The notes: generated by a model from the letters alone, not told the origin. 64,000 bases of DNA from Mactromeris polynyma (GCA_032209605.1 JASFXZ010000056.1:1054001-1118000); one strand, 5' to 3'; shown: positions 29,983-41,870, numbered from the stretch's first letter. Program-made: numbers and translations.

Positions 29983-32900
29983 GTAAAATACAATTTGTTA
30001 TTGTTTCTAATTATTTATGTTAATGCTTGAGTACGTCAGAGCTTTTACTGGCAGTCCCACAGGGCTGAATCCTCAGACCATTTCATAAAATATCTACAGA
30101 CCATTTCATAAAATATCTACAGACCATATAATATCTACAGACCATTTCATAAAATATCTACAGACCATATAATATCTACAGACCATTTCATAAAATATCT
30201 ACAGACCATATAATATCTACAGACCATTTCATAAAATATCTACAGACCATATAATATCTACAGACCATTTCATAAAATATCTACAGACCATATAATATCT
30301 ACAGACCATTTCATAAAATATCTACAGACCATATAATATCTACAGACCATTTCATAAAATATCTACGGACCATATAATATCTACAGACCATTTCATAAAA
30401 TATCTACAGACCATATAATATCTACAGACCATTTCATAAAATATCTGAAGATCATAAAATATCTGCAGACCATAAAATATCTACAGACCATATAATATCT
30501 GCTGCATCGAGACAGTTTATCTTGAAATAAAAAACTGTTAATATTTTATTCGAGTGAACTGTTTATAATTACTTGTTGATAGTAGATACATTTTTCCATA
30601 TTTAAGCATTTACCATGAAATAAATAATGTCCAGTATGACCAGGTGCCCTTTTTCCCTTTTGTGCTTAACATAGGCTAGGACTTCAAGGTTCCTGGACAA
30701 CTAAAGGGTCCTGTGTAACATGGTTATTATAAGTAGTCTTGGAACCCCGGATACATCTTCTCTCTATTTATTTCCAGGTTCAGCAGCTGTTTGAACATAC
30801 AGGAGAGGAATCTGTTCTTTTGTCCGCCAATGTTGCCAATCAAAGCCTCAGCCATCTTGGCTCAGAGTCGGGTAAAGCTTTTCTAAATGACTGTTCCGAC
30901 GTGAAGAGCCAATTTCTCAGTTTTTGTGTAAAAAGTAAGTGTATTGACAGGTCAATATTACGGTGGCATACAGGTGACATGTATGAAATTATTTTTATCT
31001 CGTTCCCTTGACTTAGTCGTGGGAACTAGTTAGTAAGTCGTGGCTACAAGATTTCATAATAATAATTTCATACATGTCACCTCTATGCCACAGTACAATA
31101 TACTTGCAAATCTCAGATTCGTTTTCAAATGTTACAAAAAGTAGTTCATTGAATAATCAACATTCAGTAAGCATAGAACATGTAATTAGTAGGGCTTCAA
31201 TGATACAGGTGTCTGAGTGTGGAATTTTGCGTGTCTGATGTGTATATCAATCCAACCCGAGTGCTGAGTATTCTTTGTGTCATTTGCCTAGATTTGAGTG
31301 TGATTCTGAAGTTTGAGGGTAAATAATTGATTGTGAGCATTAAACGTAGGACACTGCACTCATAACTCACTAGACTCTTGGTCAGCCCTTCTGGTTAGCT
31401 CAGTTGGTAGAGCGCTCGACTGGTAGTCCTGAGATCGTGGGTTCAAATCACAGAAGAGACTTAAGTTAAGTTCTTTAATGACAATTTCACTGAAGATAAT
31501 GCATTCAACATCATTTGACATCCACATCTGAACTGAATTTGTGCTGAGAAGTTTTCAGTTGCTTGCGGAGGAGCAGGTTAGTACTGGTTAGTACCAGGAG
31601 CAATTGGGTAGGTCAATTGGCTGCCATAAATGACTGAAATACAGTTGAAAAATGGTGTCAAACCTGAAATAAAAAAGACACATTATCTAAGATTTGTCCT
31701 CTTTGATTCTCCTTAGTTATTCCTTATGGTAGGCCAGGCCATTCCTTTGCGCACATGTTCCCTTACAAATTTACCCTTGCACCTCCTCAAATGCTTTATG
31801 TTTTATAGACAGTTGTTTTCCTGGAGGTCTGTGTGCATTGTCTTATGTATGTATGTGGCATTCCCTGTAGAAACTGGTTCTCTCTCTAAGAATTGTATTG
31901 AAAAGAATACTGAGTATTCAGTAAGCATTGTAATCCATTTCAGTGTCAGACAAATGTTATTCCAGGTTTTTTCCACTTGCATTGTTTTTTGCTTGTATTT
32001 TAACTTCATCTTGAACTTGCTGTTGGCAGGAGTGTTGAGCTAGCATTGACATTTTTATCGTTTTAAGAAGACTTGTTTGATAAATTTACCTTTTTATACC
32101 ACGTTCATAGAACTGGATGTATTATAGTTTCACCTGCGGCATATGAATGGCCAAGCGGATGGGCAGTGTCTAGAAGCATTTGTCCAATCATCACTAAATT
32201 TTGTCAGAATGTGTATGGGCATAATATCTCAGACAAGTTCGATAACCAGCCATACTGCTTAAGTCACTCAGGAGTTATCGCCCTTTGACTAAAGAAATTA
32301 CTCAAAATTTGTCTTGTTTTAACTCTGAGCTCTGACTTCTTTTGTGACAGTTTGCCACTCTTGTTTATCGTTTTTAGAAGACTTGATTGATAATTTAATA
32401 AAAATTGACTAGTTATGTAAGATATTGGAATGGTTCTGATTTGTGAGCCAGTAAAACATAATGGACAACATTTTGTTGGGTAGGTAGGACACGATAAGCA
32501 TTCTTTTAAATTTTGACCTAATAGAGGAAATTTAAGGATCAAGAACAGTTTATTTGATTTGTTTGTCATAATTTTTTTATCCATTCATAACCAGCACATT
32601 TCTTCTCTGTATTTAGGGTCGGCTCCAACTGTTGTGACCCCTATAAATCCAGGCGAGGTCACGAGCGTTGCTTTTACCAAGAAGCCGTACAGTCGACTAT
32701 ATAGAAGATTTTCTAGAATGCGGCCTGGCGGGAAGCAAAGCTTAAATGCTGCATTTAGAACAAATCTAAAGGAACGACATCTGTCGTATTTGTCACAAAT
32801 GGGTCCGAAATCCAGTCAAACTGTAGATTTTAACCCCGGAGGTCAAGGTCAAACAAAGGTCATGGCAGCAGAAAAGTCTACTGAAACGCAAGAAACAAGC

Positions 32901-35241
32901 GATGTTGCTGAAGCCTCTGTTGTTAAGGTGGAGCCCGATGATTCCATCAACGAGAATGTGGAAGTTGAAAACTTTTCTTCCAATGTTTCCATGGAGACGG
33001 AAAAATCATCCGAAGGAGGGGAAAACTTTCGTAAGATTTTTTTTCTTGAAATACTTTGTTAACATAATTCTTTCTATATCACAGTCTTCACAATAAGGCA
33101 GACATCTTGCTATTTCCATTGCCAGAATTCACCTTCACTTGCCCGAATAACAGCACCGTCAAAATAACGAAGAAACATGATGTTTCGATGTTTCGTTTGA
33201 TTTGTTAAATCGAAAACGAAGACTGGTAACAATAGTTGATGAAAAAGAGCTGTTACACAAACAAAGTTGGCAAAAACTGAAAACCAGTCAAAAGTATTGC
33301 ATACTATGTCATCAAATTTTGTAACAGCTTGTATAAAGCTAGTCAGACCGGCCCACGAACACGATTCGGGCAGACAAAACGGATTTTTAACTTGTCTGAT
33401 GGTAATTTTACATGTCTCGGGCTTTGGGCAAATGGGTTATCGTGATGACTGTTATATAAATCATTGTACGCAATTGTTTTAACTATATTAAATGAAAAAG
33501 TATGCTGGCCTCCATTAAAACCTTGAAAAGCCTTTAATTTTTGGAAAATGCTTTAAGACCTTTATTATGAATCTATGAAAACCTGTAATTCACCTTCCAA
33601 ACCTTTAGGGTTTTTTTCCACTTAGTTTGCCGCATCTTTTGGGAGTAATGAATATCACATTTGTATTGTACTATTCATTTGTGAAAACTGCAGCCTTAGG
33701 ATATTACTTGCATGTGTTACTTTAATATTTCAGAATGATGTTGTGTTCCTGTGCAATCCTGTCATTTAATATAGTGTTCAGGTTATTTTCTGCCCAGTTT
33801 CGGCCTATTGTTGCCAGCTGTCTTCACTTGTCCTGTGATCTTTTCCATCCATTAATTCCCCTCTTCACTGTTTGACCTCTTTGATTCTCCTAGTTATTCC
33901 TTATGGTCTGCCAGGCCAATTCTAAGCGCCTCTGTTCCCTAACGTATGTACCCTTTAACCTCATCAAGTGCTCCTTATGTTGTATGGATTGTTGTTTTCC
34001 GGGAGGTCTGTTGTATGTGGCGTTCGCTGTAGCAACTTATTCATTCACTTTCGCCAGACCATTTATGATAACTGCATTATTCAGCCTGCCTGGTCAGCAC
34101 AGTTGATAAGAGTGCTGGGCTGGCGCCCGCGAAATTTGGATTCAACACCCCTGGAGTACAAGTCATGTCCTGTGACATTCGACTAGTATCATTTTTCCCC
34201 TACCTCAGATTCATGGAGGGAAGTTTTAAGCTACTTGGGGAAGTGCAAGTTAGTACTGGTTAATAATTAATATCACGAAATCTGGTTAAGTCAACTGACC
34301 ATCATGTATAACTGAGAAAATGTTGAAAAATTTTGTTAGACCCTATAAAACAAATAATAGAATAATTAAGTTATTCAGGAGCTGTTTTCTCTCTATTTTT
34401 AGAATACGTGCTGAATGCGGACTTTGCCGAGTTACCATGGAAACAGGATGAACATTCTACTTCAGTTGCAAATCAATCTAAAAGGAAACAAGCTCAGCCA
34501 ATTCGAATTTCAAAGACTGCTTCTTTGGAAGCCAGTGCTCAGAATGCCAGTATTTCACACAAAGAGTGTCAGTCAGACTTGGACTATTCCTACGAAAATG
34601 CTGACGATAGTCTTGGTAACAGGTTGCTTGGAAAGCAAATACGTCGGAGATCTTTTGGGGACAAAGTGACGTCAGAGAACGAGTGGAAACCCGAAACGCA
34701 GTCAGGACATGCGGCCGCTACTGTGCCTTCAATTATACAAGGTGACATGGATATGAACTCCCAAGAGTTCCCCGGTGCCGGATATTCTTGGACGGAAGAA
34801 AAACCTCCCGTCGGTAAGGCATACATGAAAACACCACAAATAGACGGCATCTTTGTGTCGAGGGGCTTAGGTAGATACGAGAAGCTGATCCGCTGCGATG
34901 TTTGCGGTAAAGTGTGCCGGACGAGCAACATGGCGCGCCATAAAAAACGATACTGCGCAGTCCTGTCTCAGAATTCACGAGGGAAGAAAAAGCCGGGGTC
35001 CTCACGACACAAGCGAAAAGAATCGCACCCGTCAGACATTTATATCGATAATCCGACAGAATTTTCGGACGAATCATTAAGAGAAATGAACGGATCTGGA
35101 ATAAGTCTTTCTATGGAGATGGAAGGACAGGGCTCGAATGGCTGCGGATCTGAAAATGAAAACTACGACGATATGTCCGAAGATGTTACTCCAGACAACG
35201 TGATTATTAAACAAGAACCCCAATGTTATGAGGAGGATTAA
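29896..35241 (+). CDS. Single C2HC zinc-finger protein, complete 4-exon gene
   Basis: Coding exons 29896-29982, 30778-30934, 32617-33030 and 34403-35241 sum to 1497 nt in phase (498 residues). An in-frame TAG lies 24 nt upstream of the ATG and an acceptor-like TATTTCAG sits near 29857, so the first coding exon may have a non-coding 5' partner. Residues 1-81 form a compact, mostly helical N-terminal segment (from MALDSDVLRD) that I cannot assign. Residues ~98-130 are basic. One finger lies at 384-404 with spacing C-X2-C-X11-H-X4-C. Lysines 185 (VKVEP) and 489 (IKQEP) fit the SUMO consensus. Regions rich in acid, serine and lysine suggest disorder. I infer a nuclear, DNA-linked or chromatin-linked role. 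I do not recognise the family. Confidence 0.82.
30075..30505. repeat. 41-bp tandem array
   Basis: About 10 units, each made of a 23-bp and an 18-bp subunit (CAGACCATTTCATAAAATATCTA and CAGACCATATAATATCTA in pieces). Intron 1 of the zinc-finger gene. Confidence 0.93.
30778..30934 (+). CDS. Zinc-finger protein, coding exon 2
   Basis: Residues 30-81 plus one base, from VQQLFEHTGEESVLLS to FCVK. Acceptor ATTTCCAG, donor GTAAGT. Joins exon 1 as one helical N-terminal segment. Confidence 0.82.
31388..31680 (+). mobile_element. tRNA-derived SINE
   Basis: The head resembles a tRNA (A box TTAGCTCAGTTGGTAGAGC, B box GTGGGTTCAAATC) but its anticodon stem does not pair. The body includes AGGTTAGTACTGGTTAGTAC and the tail TGACTGAAATACAGTTGAAA, a tail type I recall from mollusc SINEs. 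Zinc-finger gene intron 2. Confidence 0.72.
31700..31880 (+). repeat. Dispersed repeat R1, partial copy
   Basis: TTGATTCTCCTTAGTTATTCC, CAGGCCATTCCTTTGCG, CCTGGAGGTCTGTG and GTGGCATTCCCTGTAG match the 46840 copy. Directly follows the SINE. Confidence 0.78.
32617..33030 (+). CDS. Zinc-finger protein, coding exon 3
   Basis: Residues 82-219 plus one base. Basic stretch (RLYRRFSRMRPGGK) then an acidic region with VKVEPDD. Acceptor TATTTAG, donor GTAAGA. Confidence 0.83.
33745..34070 (+). repeat. Dispersed repeat R1, long copy
   Basis: Near full match to 46840-47165, from CTGTGCAATCCTGTCA to GTGGCGTTCGCTGTAGC. Zinc-finger gene intron 3. Confidence 0.85.
34083..34350 (+). mobile_element. tRNA-derived SINE, second copy
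   Basis: Diverged head (TGGTCAGCACAGTTGATAAG, then TTTGGATTCAACACC), a body with AAGTTAGTACTGGTTAAT and a tail TAACTGAGAAAATGTTGAAA parallel to the copy at 31388. Ends about 50 bp before exon 4. Confidence 0.65.
34403..35241 (+). CDS. Zinc-finger protein, coding exon 4 (terminal)
   Basis: Residues 220-498. Contains the C2HC finger and C-terminal IKQEPQ. Acceptor ATTTTTAG; stop TAA at 35239-35241. A possible ATTAAA polyadenylation signal lies near 35378. Confidence 0.87.
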
Positions 35242-35295
35242 GAAATGTGTACTATTGTCATGGTTCGGACATTTTCTGCGGACCTAAACTGAATT

Positions 35296-35536
35296 GGGGC
35301 CTTATTCACAAACATTTTCAGACTGAAACTCGGACTTAAAATTTGTAAAATTTATATTTACCAGCCTTTCTTTTTCATTAAATTTAAATGAGTGAAATTT
35401 TGTCTGAATGGATATTATTACCCACTCCGCACTTTTGCCAAGTTTTATTTATATTGTAATAACGACGTAAGGGCAAAAAGAACATTTAAAAGTCTAAGTT
35501 TGAGTTTCACTCCTAAAATTTTGTGAATAAGGCCCC
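35296..35536. mobile_element. MITE with GGGGCCTTATTCACAAA ends
   Basis: Inverted ends of about 45 bp: GGGGCCTTATTCACAAAC, GACTGAAACTCGGACTTA on the left; reverse complements on the right ending GTGAATAAGGCCCC. It lies 54 bp after the zinc-finger stop codon, so probably within the 3' UTR. Confidence 0.8.
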
Positions 35537-36016
35537 TGATAAAAAGGGCCAACCCACGTGTTTGTGTTAGGCCAAAAGTTCCGTTTCCTGTATCCCGACC
35601 TACCCTCTTGTTTACTCTCCGACCCTAAACTTTTTATTGGGGATAATTTTCCTCCTTTCCTTTTTTTTTAAAAATATATAGAAAATAGTAAAATTTTAGG
35701 GGCTTTAATGACAGCGACAACTTCAGTAACCAAAAATAACAACAAAAAAACCTACCTACCTACCCTTTTTTTTTTGGACAGGAGACCAGAAACGGAACTT
35801 TTTTTTTTGGCCTTATGAGAATCTTCAACTCATCTGACATTACAAAATGATCTAAACAGATGAACATGACTTTGACAAGTTTATATCAACTGTTTTCCCT
35901 ACTTCAGTCTGTTTAAATCATCAGTTGTACAGCATATTGCAGCAGGGGTACCATATGACCCTTGAGTTGACCCTTTGACCCTGGAATTTCCAAAAAGCCA
36001 CATATTGACACAAAAG

Positions 36017-36102
36017 CCAAATTACCTATAATGTAGAGAAAAATTCACCTCTCAACCAGATTCCAGAAAGGTCAATTTTTCTCTGAATTATAGGTAATTT
36101 GG
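36017..36102. repeat. Hairpin of ~30-bp arms
   Basis: CCAAATTACCTATAAT, AGAGAAAAATT and their reverse complements AATTTTTCTCT, ATTATAGGTAATTTGG. Possibly a small fold-back element. Confidence 0.75.
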
Positions 36103-36563
36103 TTACAAAGTAGTAAATCCCGTAAAATATATATCAAAATGACCCTTGAAATTCAGCACTTAGTGGAACCCTTGATGCAGTCAATATCAACAGAAGATAA
36201 TTACATAGCTCTTTAGAAATAATTTGCAGGTTGCAGTATTCACTATAACTCGCTTGCCCGGAGCCAGGGACAAGTTATTATGATTTCGGGCTTGCAGAAA
36301 TGACTTGAGTGCGACCCTGAACGGGCATGGGCTTAATTGTACTGAATATAGTTAATTCGGAAATATAGAAAAAAAATCAAATCCATCCCTGATTTTAGCA
36401 ACATTGTACAGATACATAATTGTGACTGTCTGCTTTTTTTATGAATTTAATAGCGTTACATAAGTTTCGACTACATGTAGTGAGAATGATTTCATGCTAG
36501 AGGTTAGACTAAACAACTTGCCTGCATGGGCTAGCGCTCCTGGGTTTAACACTTTTGACCAGT

Positions 36564-36801
36564 ACATGAGCGCTGCTATGGGATTTACAACCTCTTCTGT
36601 AAGTGATGTCATTTCAAGAAAACGCAATGTCACTACTTGCAAGCAGGAAACAATATTTACTCCATATGGTCACTTTGTTTTCATATTGCCACATGGAGCA
36701 AATATTGCTTACTGTCAGTACATGGTGACGTCACATGTGAAGTTTTCTGGAAATGACATCACTTAAAGAAGAGTTTGGAAATCGTACAGCGGCGCTCATG
36801 T
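36564..36801. mobile_element. CRE-bearing MITE, family M1, copy 2
   Basis: Terminal ACATGAGCGC and GCGCTCATGT are perfect inverses and imperfect pairing continues for about 60 bp. The middle has TGACGTCA. This is the most complete of the three copies and defines the ends of the family. Confidence 0.85.
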
Positions 36802-37780
36802 GTGTGTTTATTTTGTGCAGTGTTTAAAACATTATGAAGTAAACACTGTAAGGGTGTTGTCTCGGAGTTTAAGCTTTTTAATTTTACGTTGATTGTGAAC
36901 ATTATACGTTATTACAAAATAACTCGTTGATTTTGTTTGTGGATTCTCGTGCTGGTTTAAACGAATTTACAGAAATTTAGGTTAACCCTGTTAGTATCGA
37001 TTTGTTACAAAATATAAATGCTCTGAATATTTTGTTTGTATATTGGGAAGGATTTTTCTTTTGTTTTTTTAATAGACGTTTTTCCTTTGATAATACTCCT
37101 TTAAAGGTACATAGTCTGATTTATTTGACAAAATATCTTCAGTTAAATAGGAGAAAACTGGTGGTAATTGCCTTCATTCAGATGTACTCTACAATACTGC
37201 ATTGCCATTTTTCTTACACGTTTCACAAAAACATAAATACAAGTGTACGATACCGGCATTATCTATCCTGACCTAAGCCCTTAGGACATACCTGTATCAG
37301 ACACTTGTTTTGCACTTCCAGAAAAAAACTTATAATGCAGTTTTTAAGAGTATGTCTGTATGAAGCCATTTTCTCAAAATTATTACTTGGCATGTTTTGT
37401 TAGGAAATTAGACTATCTACCTTTAAGCAGGTTAACTTTTGTTTTGTGGCCCCTTTTGTGGCCCCTATTCAGCTACTTGGGGAAGGGCAAGTTAGTGCCC
37501 TAACATCACTATGTTTAGAATTTTGTTTCATTTGTAACTTTAATGCTTATAAAAACAGTTTGTATATATTTTATCACCTTTATACTTCGTACTTAGATTT
37601 ATATAGATTTACAATTGTAAATATATTATGTACAGTCACTATACACATTTACATGTATACATTTTTCGTAACATTTACATTTGACTTTTTTTGTCGTGTG
37701 TAATTATCATTAGATAATACTAACCTGGGACTCAATAATCTTCAAGCACAATGGCTGTTCTTGTCCAATGGATACTATGC

Positions 37781-38072
37781 GGCTATATATACAGCTGTTT
37801 TAATAGCTGTTATTCGGCTATATATACAGCTGTTTTAATAGCTGTCATTCGGCTATATATACAGCTGTTTTAATAGCTGTTATTCGGCTATATATACAGC
37901 TGGTTTAATAGCTGTTATTCGGCTATATATACAGCTGTTTTAATAGCTGTTGTCGGCTATATATACAGCTGTTTTAATAGCTGTTATTCGGCTATATATA
38001 CAGCTGTTTTAATAGCTGTTATTCGGCTATATATACAGCTGTTTTAATAGCTGTTATTCGGCTATATATACA
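37781..38072. repeat. 35-bp tandem array
   Basis: About 8 units of GGCTATATATACAGCTGTTT plus TAATAGCTGTTATTC. Each unit holds CAGCTG (E-box) and a TATATA stretch and is partly self-complementary (AGCTGTT...AATAGCT). Confidence 0.93.
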
Positions 38073-39616
38073 ATGCCAAAAAGTTAATATTTTTCGCCAA
38101 AATATTGACAAACGTAGAGGCTTTCTCTCTCAGGCAGTTTATATAAATATCAATTGTCCATTAATTAATCACTTCATCCTTTAATTTTATTCCTAATATA
38201 TTGCTGTAATTGCTAGTCGTTTTCCCAATTTTTAAGTTTAACGCGCAGAAATTCTTCGGTTTCAAAAAGTCTGTTTTATGGTGTGCGGGGGACATACAGG
38301 TCAACCAAAATACCATAAAGTGCATAAAGAAAAAATGTGTGCGGCGACGGTGACCTCATAAACACAGTAATTTGCTTTTGCAACAATGCCTATATTAGTG
38401 ACACTGGCAAGTATTTCCCTATGCATATTTTGATGTTTCAATCTTATCGCTGTCTTAGAAGTATTTTGATGGCTTAATTTTGATGAAATAGAACTAGATC
38501 AATGTGCACATATTTGTAAGTGTTGTGTAATTTTTTTTCATTTGAAGATATCTTACACTCTAATGTACAATAGAGTGAAGCGTTTCCTATGTGAGGTCTT
38601 CATTTTGTTGTATATTTTTGCATTTTGTTCTGAATATTTCAAACGCTATAAAAAAGAAGAAAAGTAGTCGTCCAATTTTGATATTTTTTATATTAAATGA
38701 AAGTTGAAAAATATATCTGTTAAAATATTAAAAACTTGAAATCGATTATTTAGTCACCAATACAGGTTTTTTTTCTTGGAGTTGCTCATATAATGAGAGT
38801 CGCTCTTTGTATTATTCCGACGATAAATTATAGATTTCTATGAATATTCATGAATGTCGGGTTAATATTTCGGGCTGTACTGTGTACTATTCCCCGTCAA
38901 TATGTTATTTACAAATATTGAATTATAGAATCATATTTTTGTTTGGTACTAGTACAGTATTTTCAGTGTAGATCACTCAAGTTTTTTTTCTTATTGTTGG
39001 ATTGCCCCAGAAAAGGGATCACTGTAATGTTTGGTGTAAACACGAACTCTGAACACTGTTACATCTAGGGATGTAAACGATTAACCGTTCGAACATGTGG
39101 TTATCGGTTAGTAAAATCACTAACCAGTCAATCGTTTATTTGTTATGAAAACATCTACTTTTCATTTTGGAAAAAAATCAATATTTTGAAATAAAATATC
39201 ATGTTTTCTTAAAAATAATTGAAATTATTTATTTTTATAGTTTAACTTCAGTATTTTTTAAGAAATAAAACACTATCCGAACTAGTACTAACGTCAGAAT
39301 TAACTGGTGTCATGGTTAAAATATACTCGTCAAAATACGAAACAAGAATCGAATGTCATGTTCGGTTAACCAGTGTGGTTCCAGTATTGTGACCCAAAAT
39401 AGTAGAATCTGTTGAATGCTCATCTTTGACAAGAGCGCCATTTTACTTGGCGTTGTAATGATTTTGTTTGTCATGTAAATTACCATTAACATACGTATGT
39501 ATAGTGTTTGTAAATAAAGAACGAACAGGAGAATCTTAATGAAATTGTTTTTTTTCATCGTTTTCCAATATTTCACAAACTGCTTGGTTAACGCGGATGT
39601 TGATAAGTACAATCTA
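38073..39616. other. Intergenic, AT-rich
   Basis: Nothing certain. A stretch starting CTAGGGATGTAAACGATTAACCG (39065) resembles ends of hAT-type MITEs, but I could not find a clean partner arm. Confidence 0.4.
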
Positions 39617-39952
39617 TTCATAGTTCTCACATCTACAATATTTACCTCCCTTGTTCTGAATTGTCGGCCATTTTGAGTTGCATATTTCCTTAAAGTTTAT
39701 GGGGAATATAATGTAAACGATGATAAACTAATCCAATATATAAAAAATAACTTATTCATTATGCTCATGTGGGCATTTGGCTCAGTAAGTTGAAGAAAAA
39801 GTGGTTGTCACCTGCAAATTCTCTTGGTATTTTCTCAATTGTCACATATTTGGAAATTATTCCTGTAAGGGATTATCAGTTTTGCCTATCAAAAAATGGC
39901 CGACAGTTAAGAACAAGTGAGGTAAATATTGTAGATGTGGGAACTATGTATT
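39617..39952. mobile_element. Inverted-repeat element with ~58-bp arms
   Basis: Left arm CATAGTTCTCACATCTACAA, TATTTACCTCCCTTGTTC, GTCGGCCATTTT; right arm AAAATGGCCGACAG, GAACAAGTGAGGTAAATATTG, TAGATGTGGGAACTATG. The inner 215 bp is not palindromic and not coding. Confidence 0.75.
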
Positions 39953-40600
39953 GATCTCATCTTATTCACAATTTGACAAGATAATTATGCAAACAGTAGT
40001 CGTTCACACTTTCAGGAGGCGTTATTTCGAGGTATCGCGTTCCGAATTATTGCTAGCTGACAGTATTTTTGTCTTTCTTTCTATCTATTTTTGGAATTCC
40101 TCGTTGTTTGGATTTGTACCAGTTTGGTGATATTACTTTTGATAGTTATGAATGTTCGAGCTAAATTAAATAAAGGGATTTCATTCGTCTTTCAGAAAGG
40201 TTATCCGTTATAGCTATAATTCGTGTTCTTCAAAATTAAAAAAACAAACGAAATACGTGTCATGTTTGGCCCAAATGACATTTCTGGGCGAAATTGAGTT
40301 ATTAACGTTTTTGAATGCAGGGATATTTGTAGGTCACTACAAAACAAAATTTATTGCAACAACATAATTTTAGGAAATTACAGCACTTTAAATATGGTCA
40401 TCAAGACTAGATCTACAAAAATGTCTCAGTTTCACAAATTTTAGTACAGCGAAAATGTTTTCAGATACAATAATATTTTACGAATGAAAGTATATTATTC
40501 TTTTTTCTTAAGAGGTGGCCCGTCTAAATGATTACAGATAATTGTATTGCTGAATCATAAATCTTTTATTGAAATGTTTCAAGTAGCTGTTGCAATTAAT

Positions 40601-40875
40601 GTGAAAACATGACGTCATAATCTGAAAACATGACGTCATAATCTGAAAACATTACGTCATAATCTGAAAACATGACGTCATAATCTGAAAACATGACGTC
40701 ATAATCTGAAAACATGATGTCATAATCTGAAAACATGACGTCATAATCTGAAAACATGACGTCATAATCTGAAAACATGACGTCATAATCTGAAAACATT
40801 ACGTCATAATCTGAAAACATGACGTCATAATCTGAAAACATGACGTCATAATCTGAAAACATGACATCATCTTTA
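40601..40875. repeat. 21-bp minisatellite carrying 13 CRE-like sites
   Basis: Units AAAACATGACGTCATAATCTG repeat every 21 bp. The site TGACGTCA starts at 40610, 40631, 40673, 40694, 40736, 40757, 40778, 40820 and 40841 (nine perfect). Single-base variants are at 40652 and 40799 (TTACGTCA), 40715 (TGATGTCA) and 40862 (TGACATCA). Confidence 0.97.
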
Positions 40876-40962
40876 TTGCGTTTTCCTCTGAAATGACGCT
40901 CACTGCATTTGGGCCAAAAATCTTTGAGACTGCCACATATCTTCGTGGGCATCTAGTGCTGT

Positions 40963-41560
40963 AGTAGATACCAGAGCTGTTGTAGATACCAGTGTTGTTG
41001 TAGATACCAGAGCTGTTGTAGATACCAGAGCTGTTGCAGATACCAGAGCTGTTGTAGATACCAGAGCTGTTGTAGATACCAGTGTTGTTGTAGATACCAG
41101 AGCTGTTGTAGATACCAGTGCTGTTGTAGATACAAGAGCTGTTGTAGATACCAGAGCTGTTATAGATACCAGAGCTGTTGTAGATACCAGAGCTGTTGTA
41201 GATACCAGTGCTGTTGTAGATACAAGAGCTGTTGTAGATACCAGAGCTGTTGCAGATACCAGTGCTGTTGTAGATACAAGAGCTGTTGTAGATACCAGAG
41301 CTGTTGTAGATACCAGAGCTGTTGTAGATACCAGAGCTGTTATAGATACCAGAGCTGTTGTAGATACCAGTGCTGTTGTAGATACCAGTGCTGTTGCAGA
41401 TACCAGTGCTGTTGTAGATACCAGAGCTGTTGTAGATACCAGTGTTGTTGCAGATACCAGAGCTGTTGTAGATACCAGAGCTGTTGTAGATACCAGTGTT
41501 GTTGTAGATACCAGAGCTGTTGCAGATACCAGAGCTGTTGTAGATACCAGAGCAACACAT
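40963..41560. repeat. 18-bp minisatellite, about 33 units
   Basis: Unit AGAGCTGTTGTAGATACC with frequent AGTGCTG, AGTGTTG and GCAGAT variants. Because 18 is divisible by three and the unit lacks stops, a 253-codon minus-strand frame stays open into the neighbouring CRE array. I treat that frame as an artefact. Confidence 0.95.
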
Positions 41561-41870
41561 ATTTTTACTTTGGCCTTATGTATCTCTATTGCTTTACTCC
41601 AGAGAGTACCGAGAGATTGTCATGAGTTCATTCCCTTTTTTGGGACAAGAATCCAAACCAGATTGTTAACCTGGGCTTACCAAATTCTATCTACGTTAAG
41701 TTTCAAGATCAGTTTTCAAAACTTACCTAACAGGCGGGAAAAGTAGTGTTAAAAACTCAAAATATATATTTTTTATCTACAACATCTTTCTTCCCACAAA
41801 AAAGACATTATTCATCAAAACTTAAATACAAATTACTAGACGCAAACGAAAGTGTGCATTTTTTATTTTT

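Noticed and set aside
31388..31460. Possible tRNA gene
   Set aside because: A and B boxes are present but anticodon and acceptor stems do not pair; a SINE body follows.
40596..41560. Minus-strand frames of 118 and 253 codons
   Set aside because: They translate the 21-bp and 18-bp minisatellites; no unique domain, signal peptide or supporting exon.
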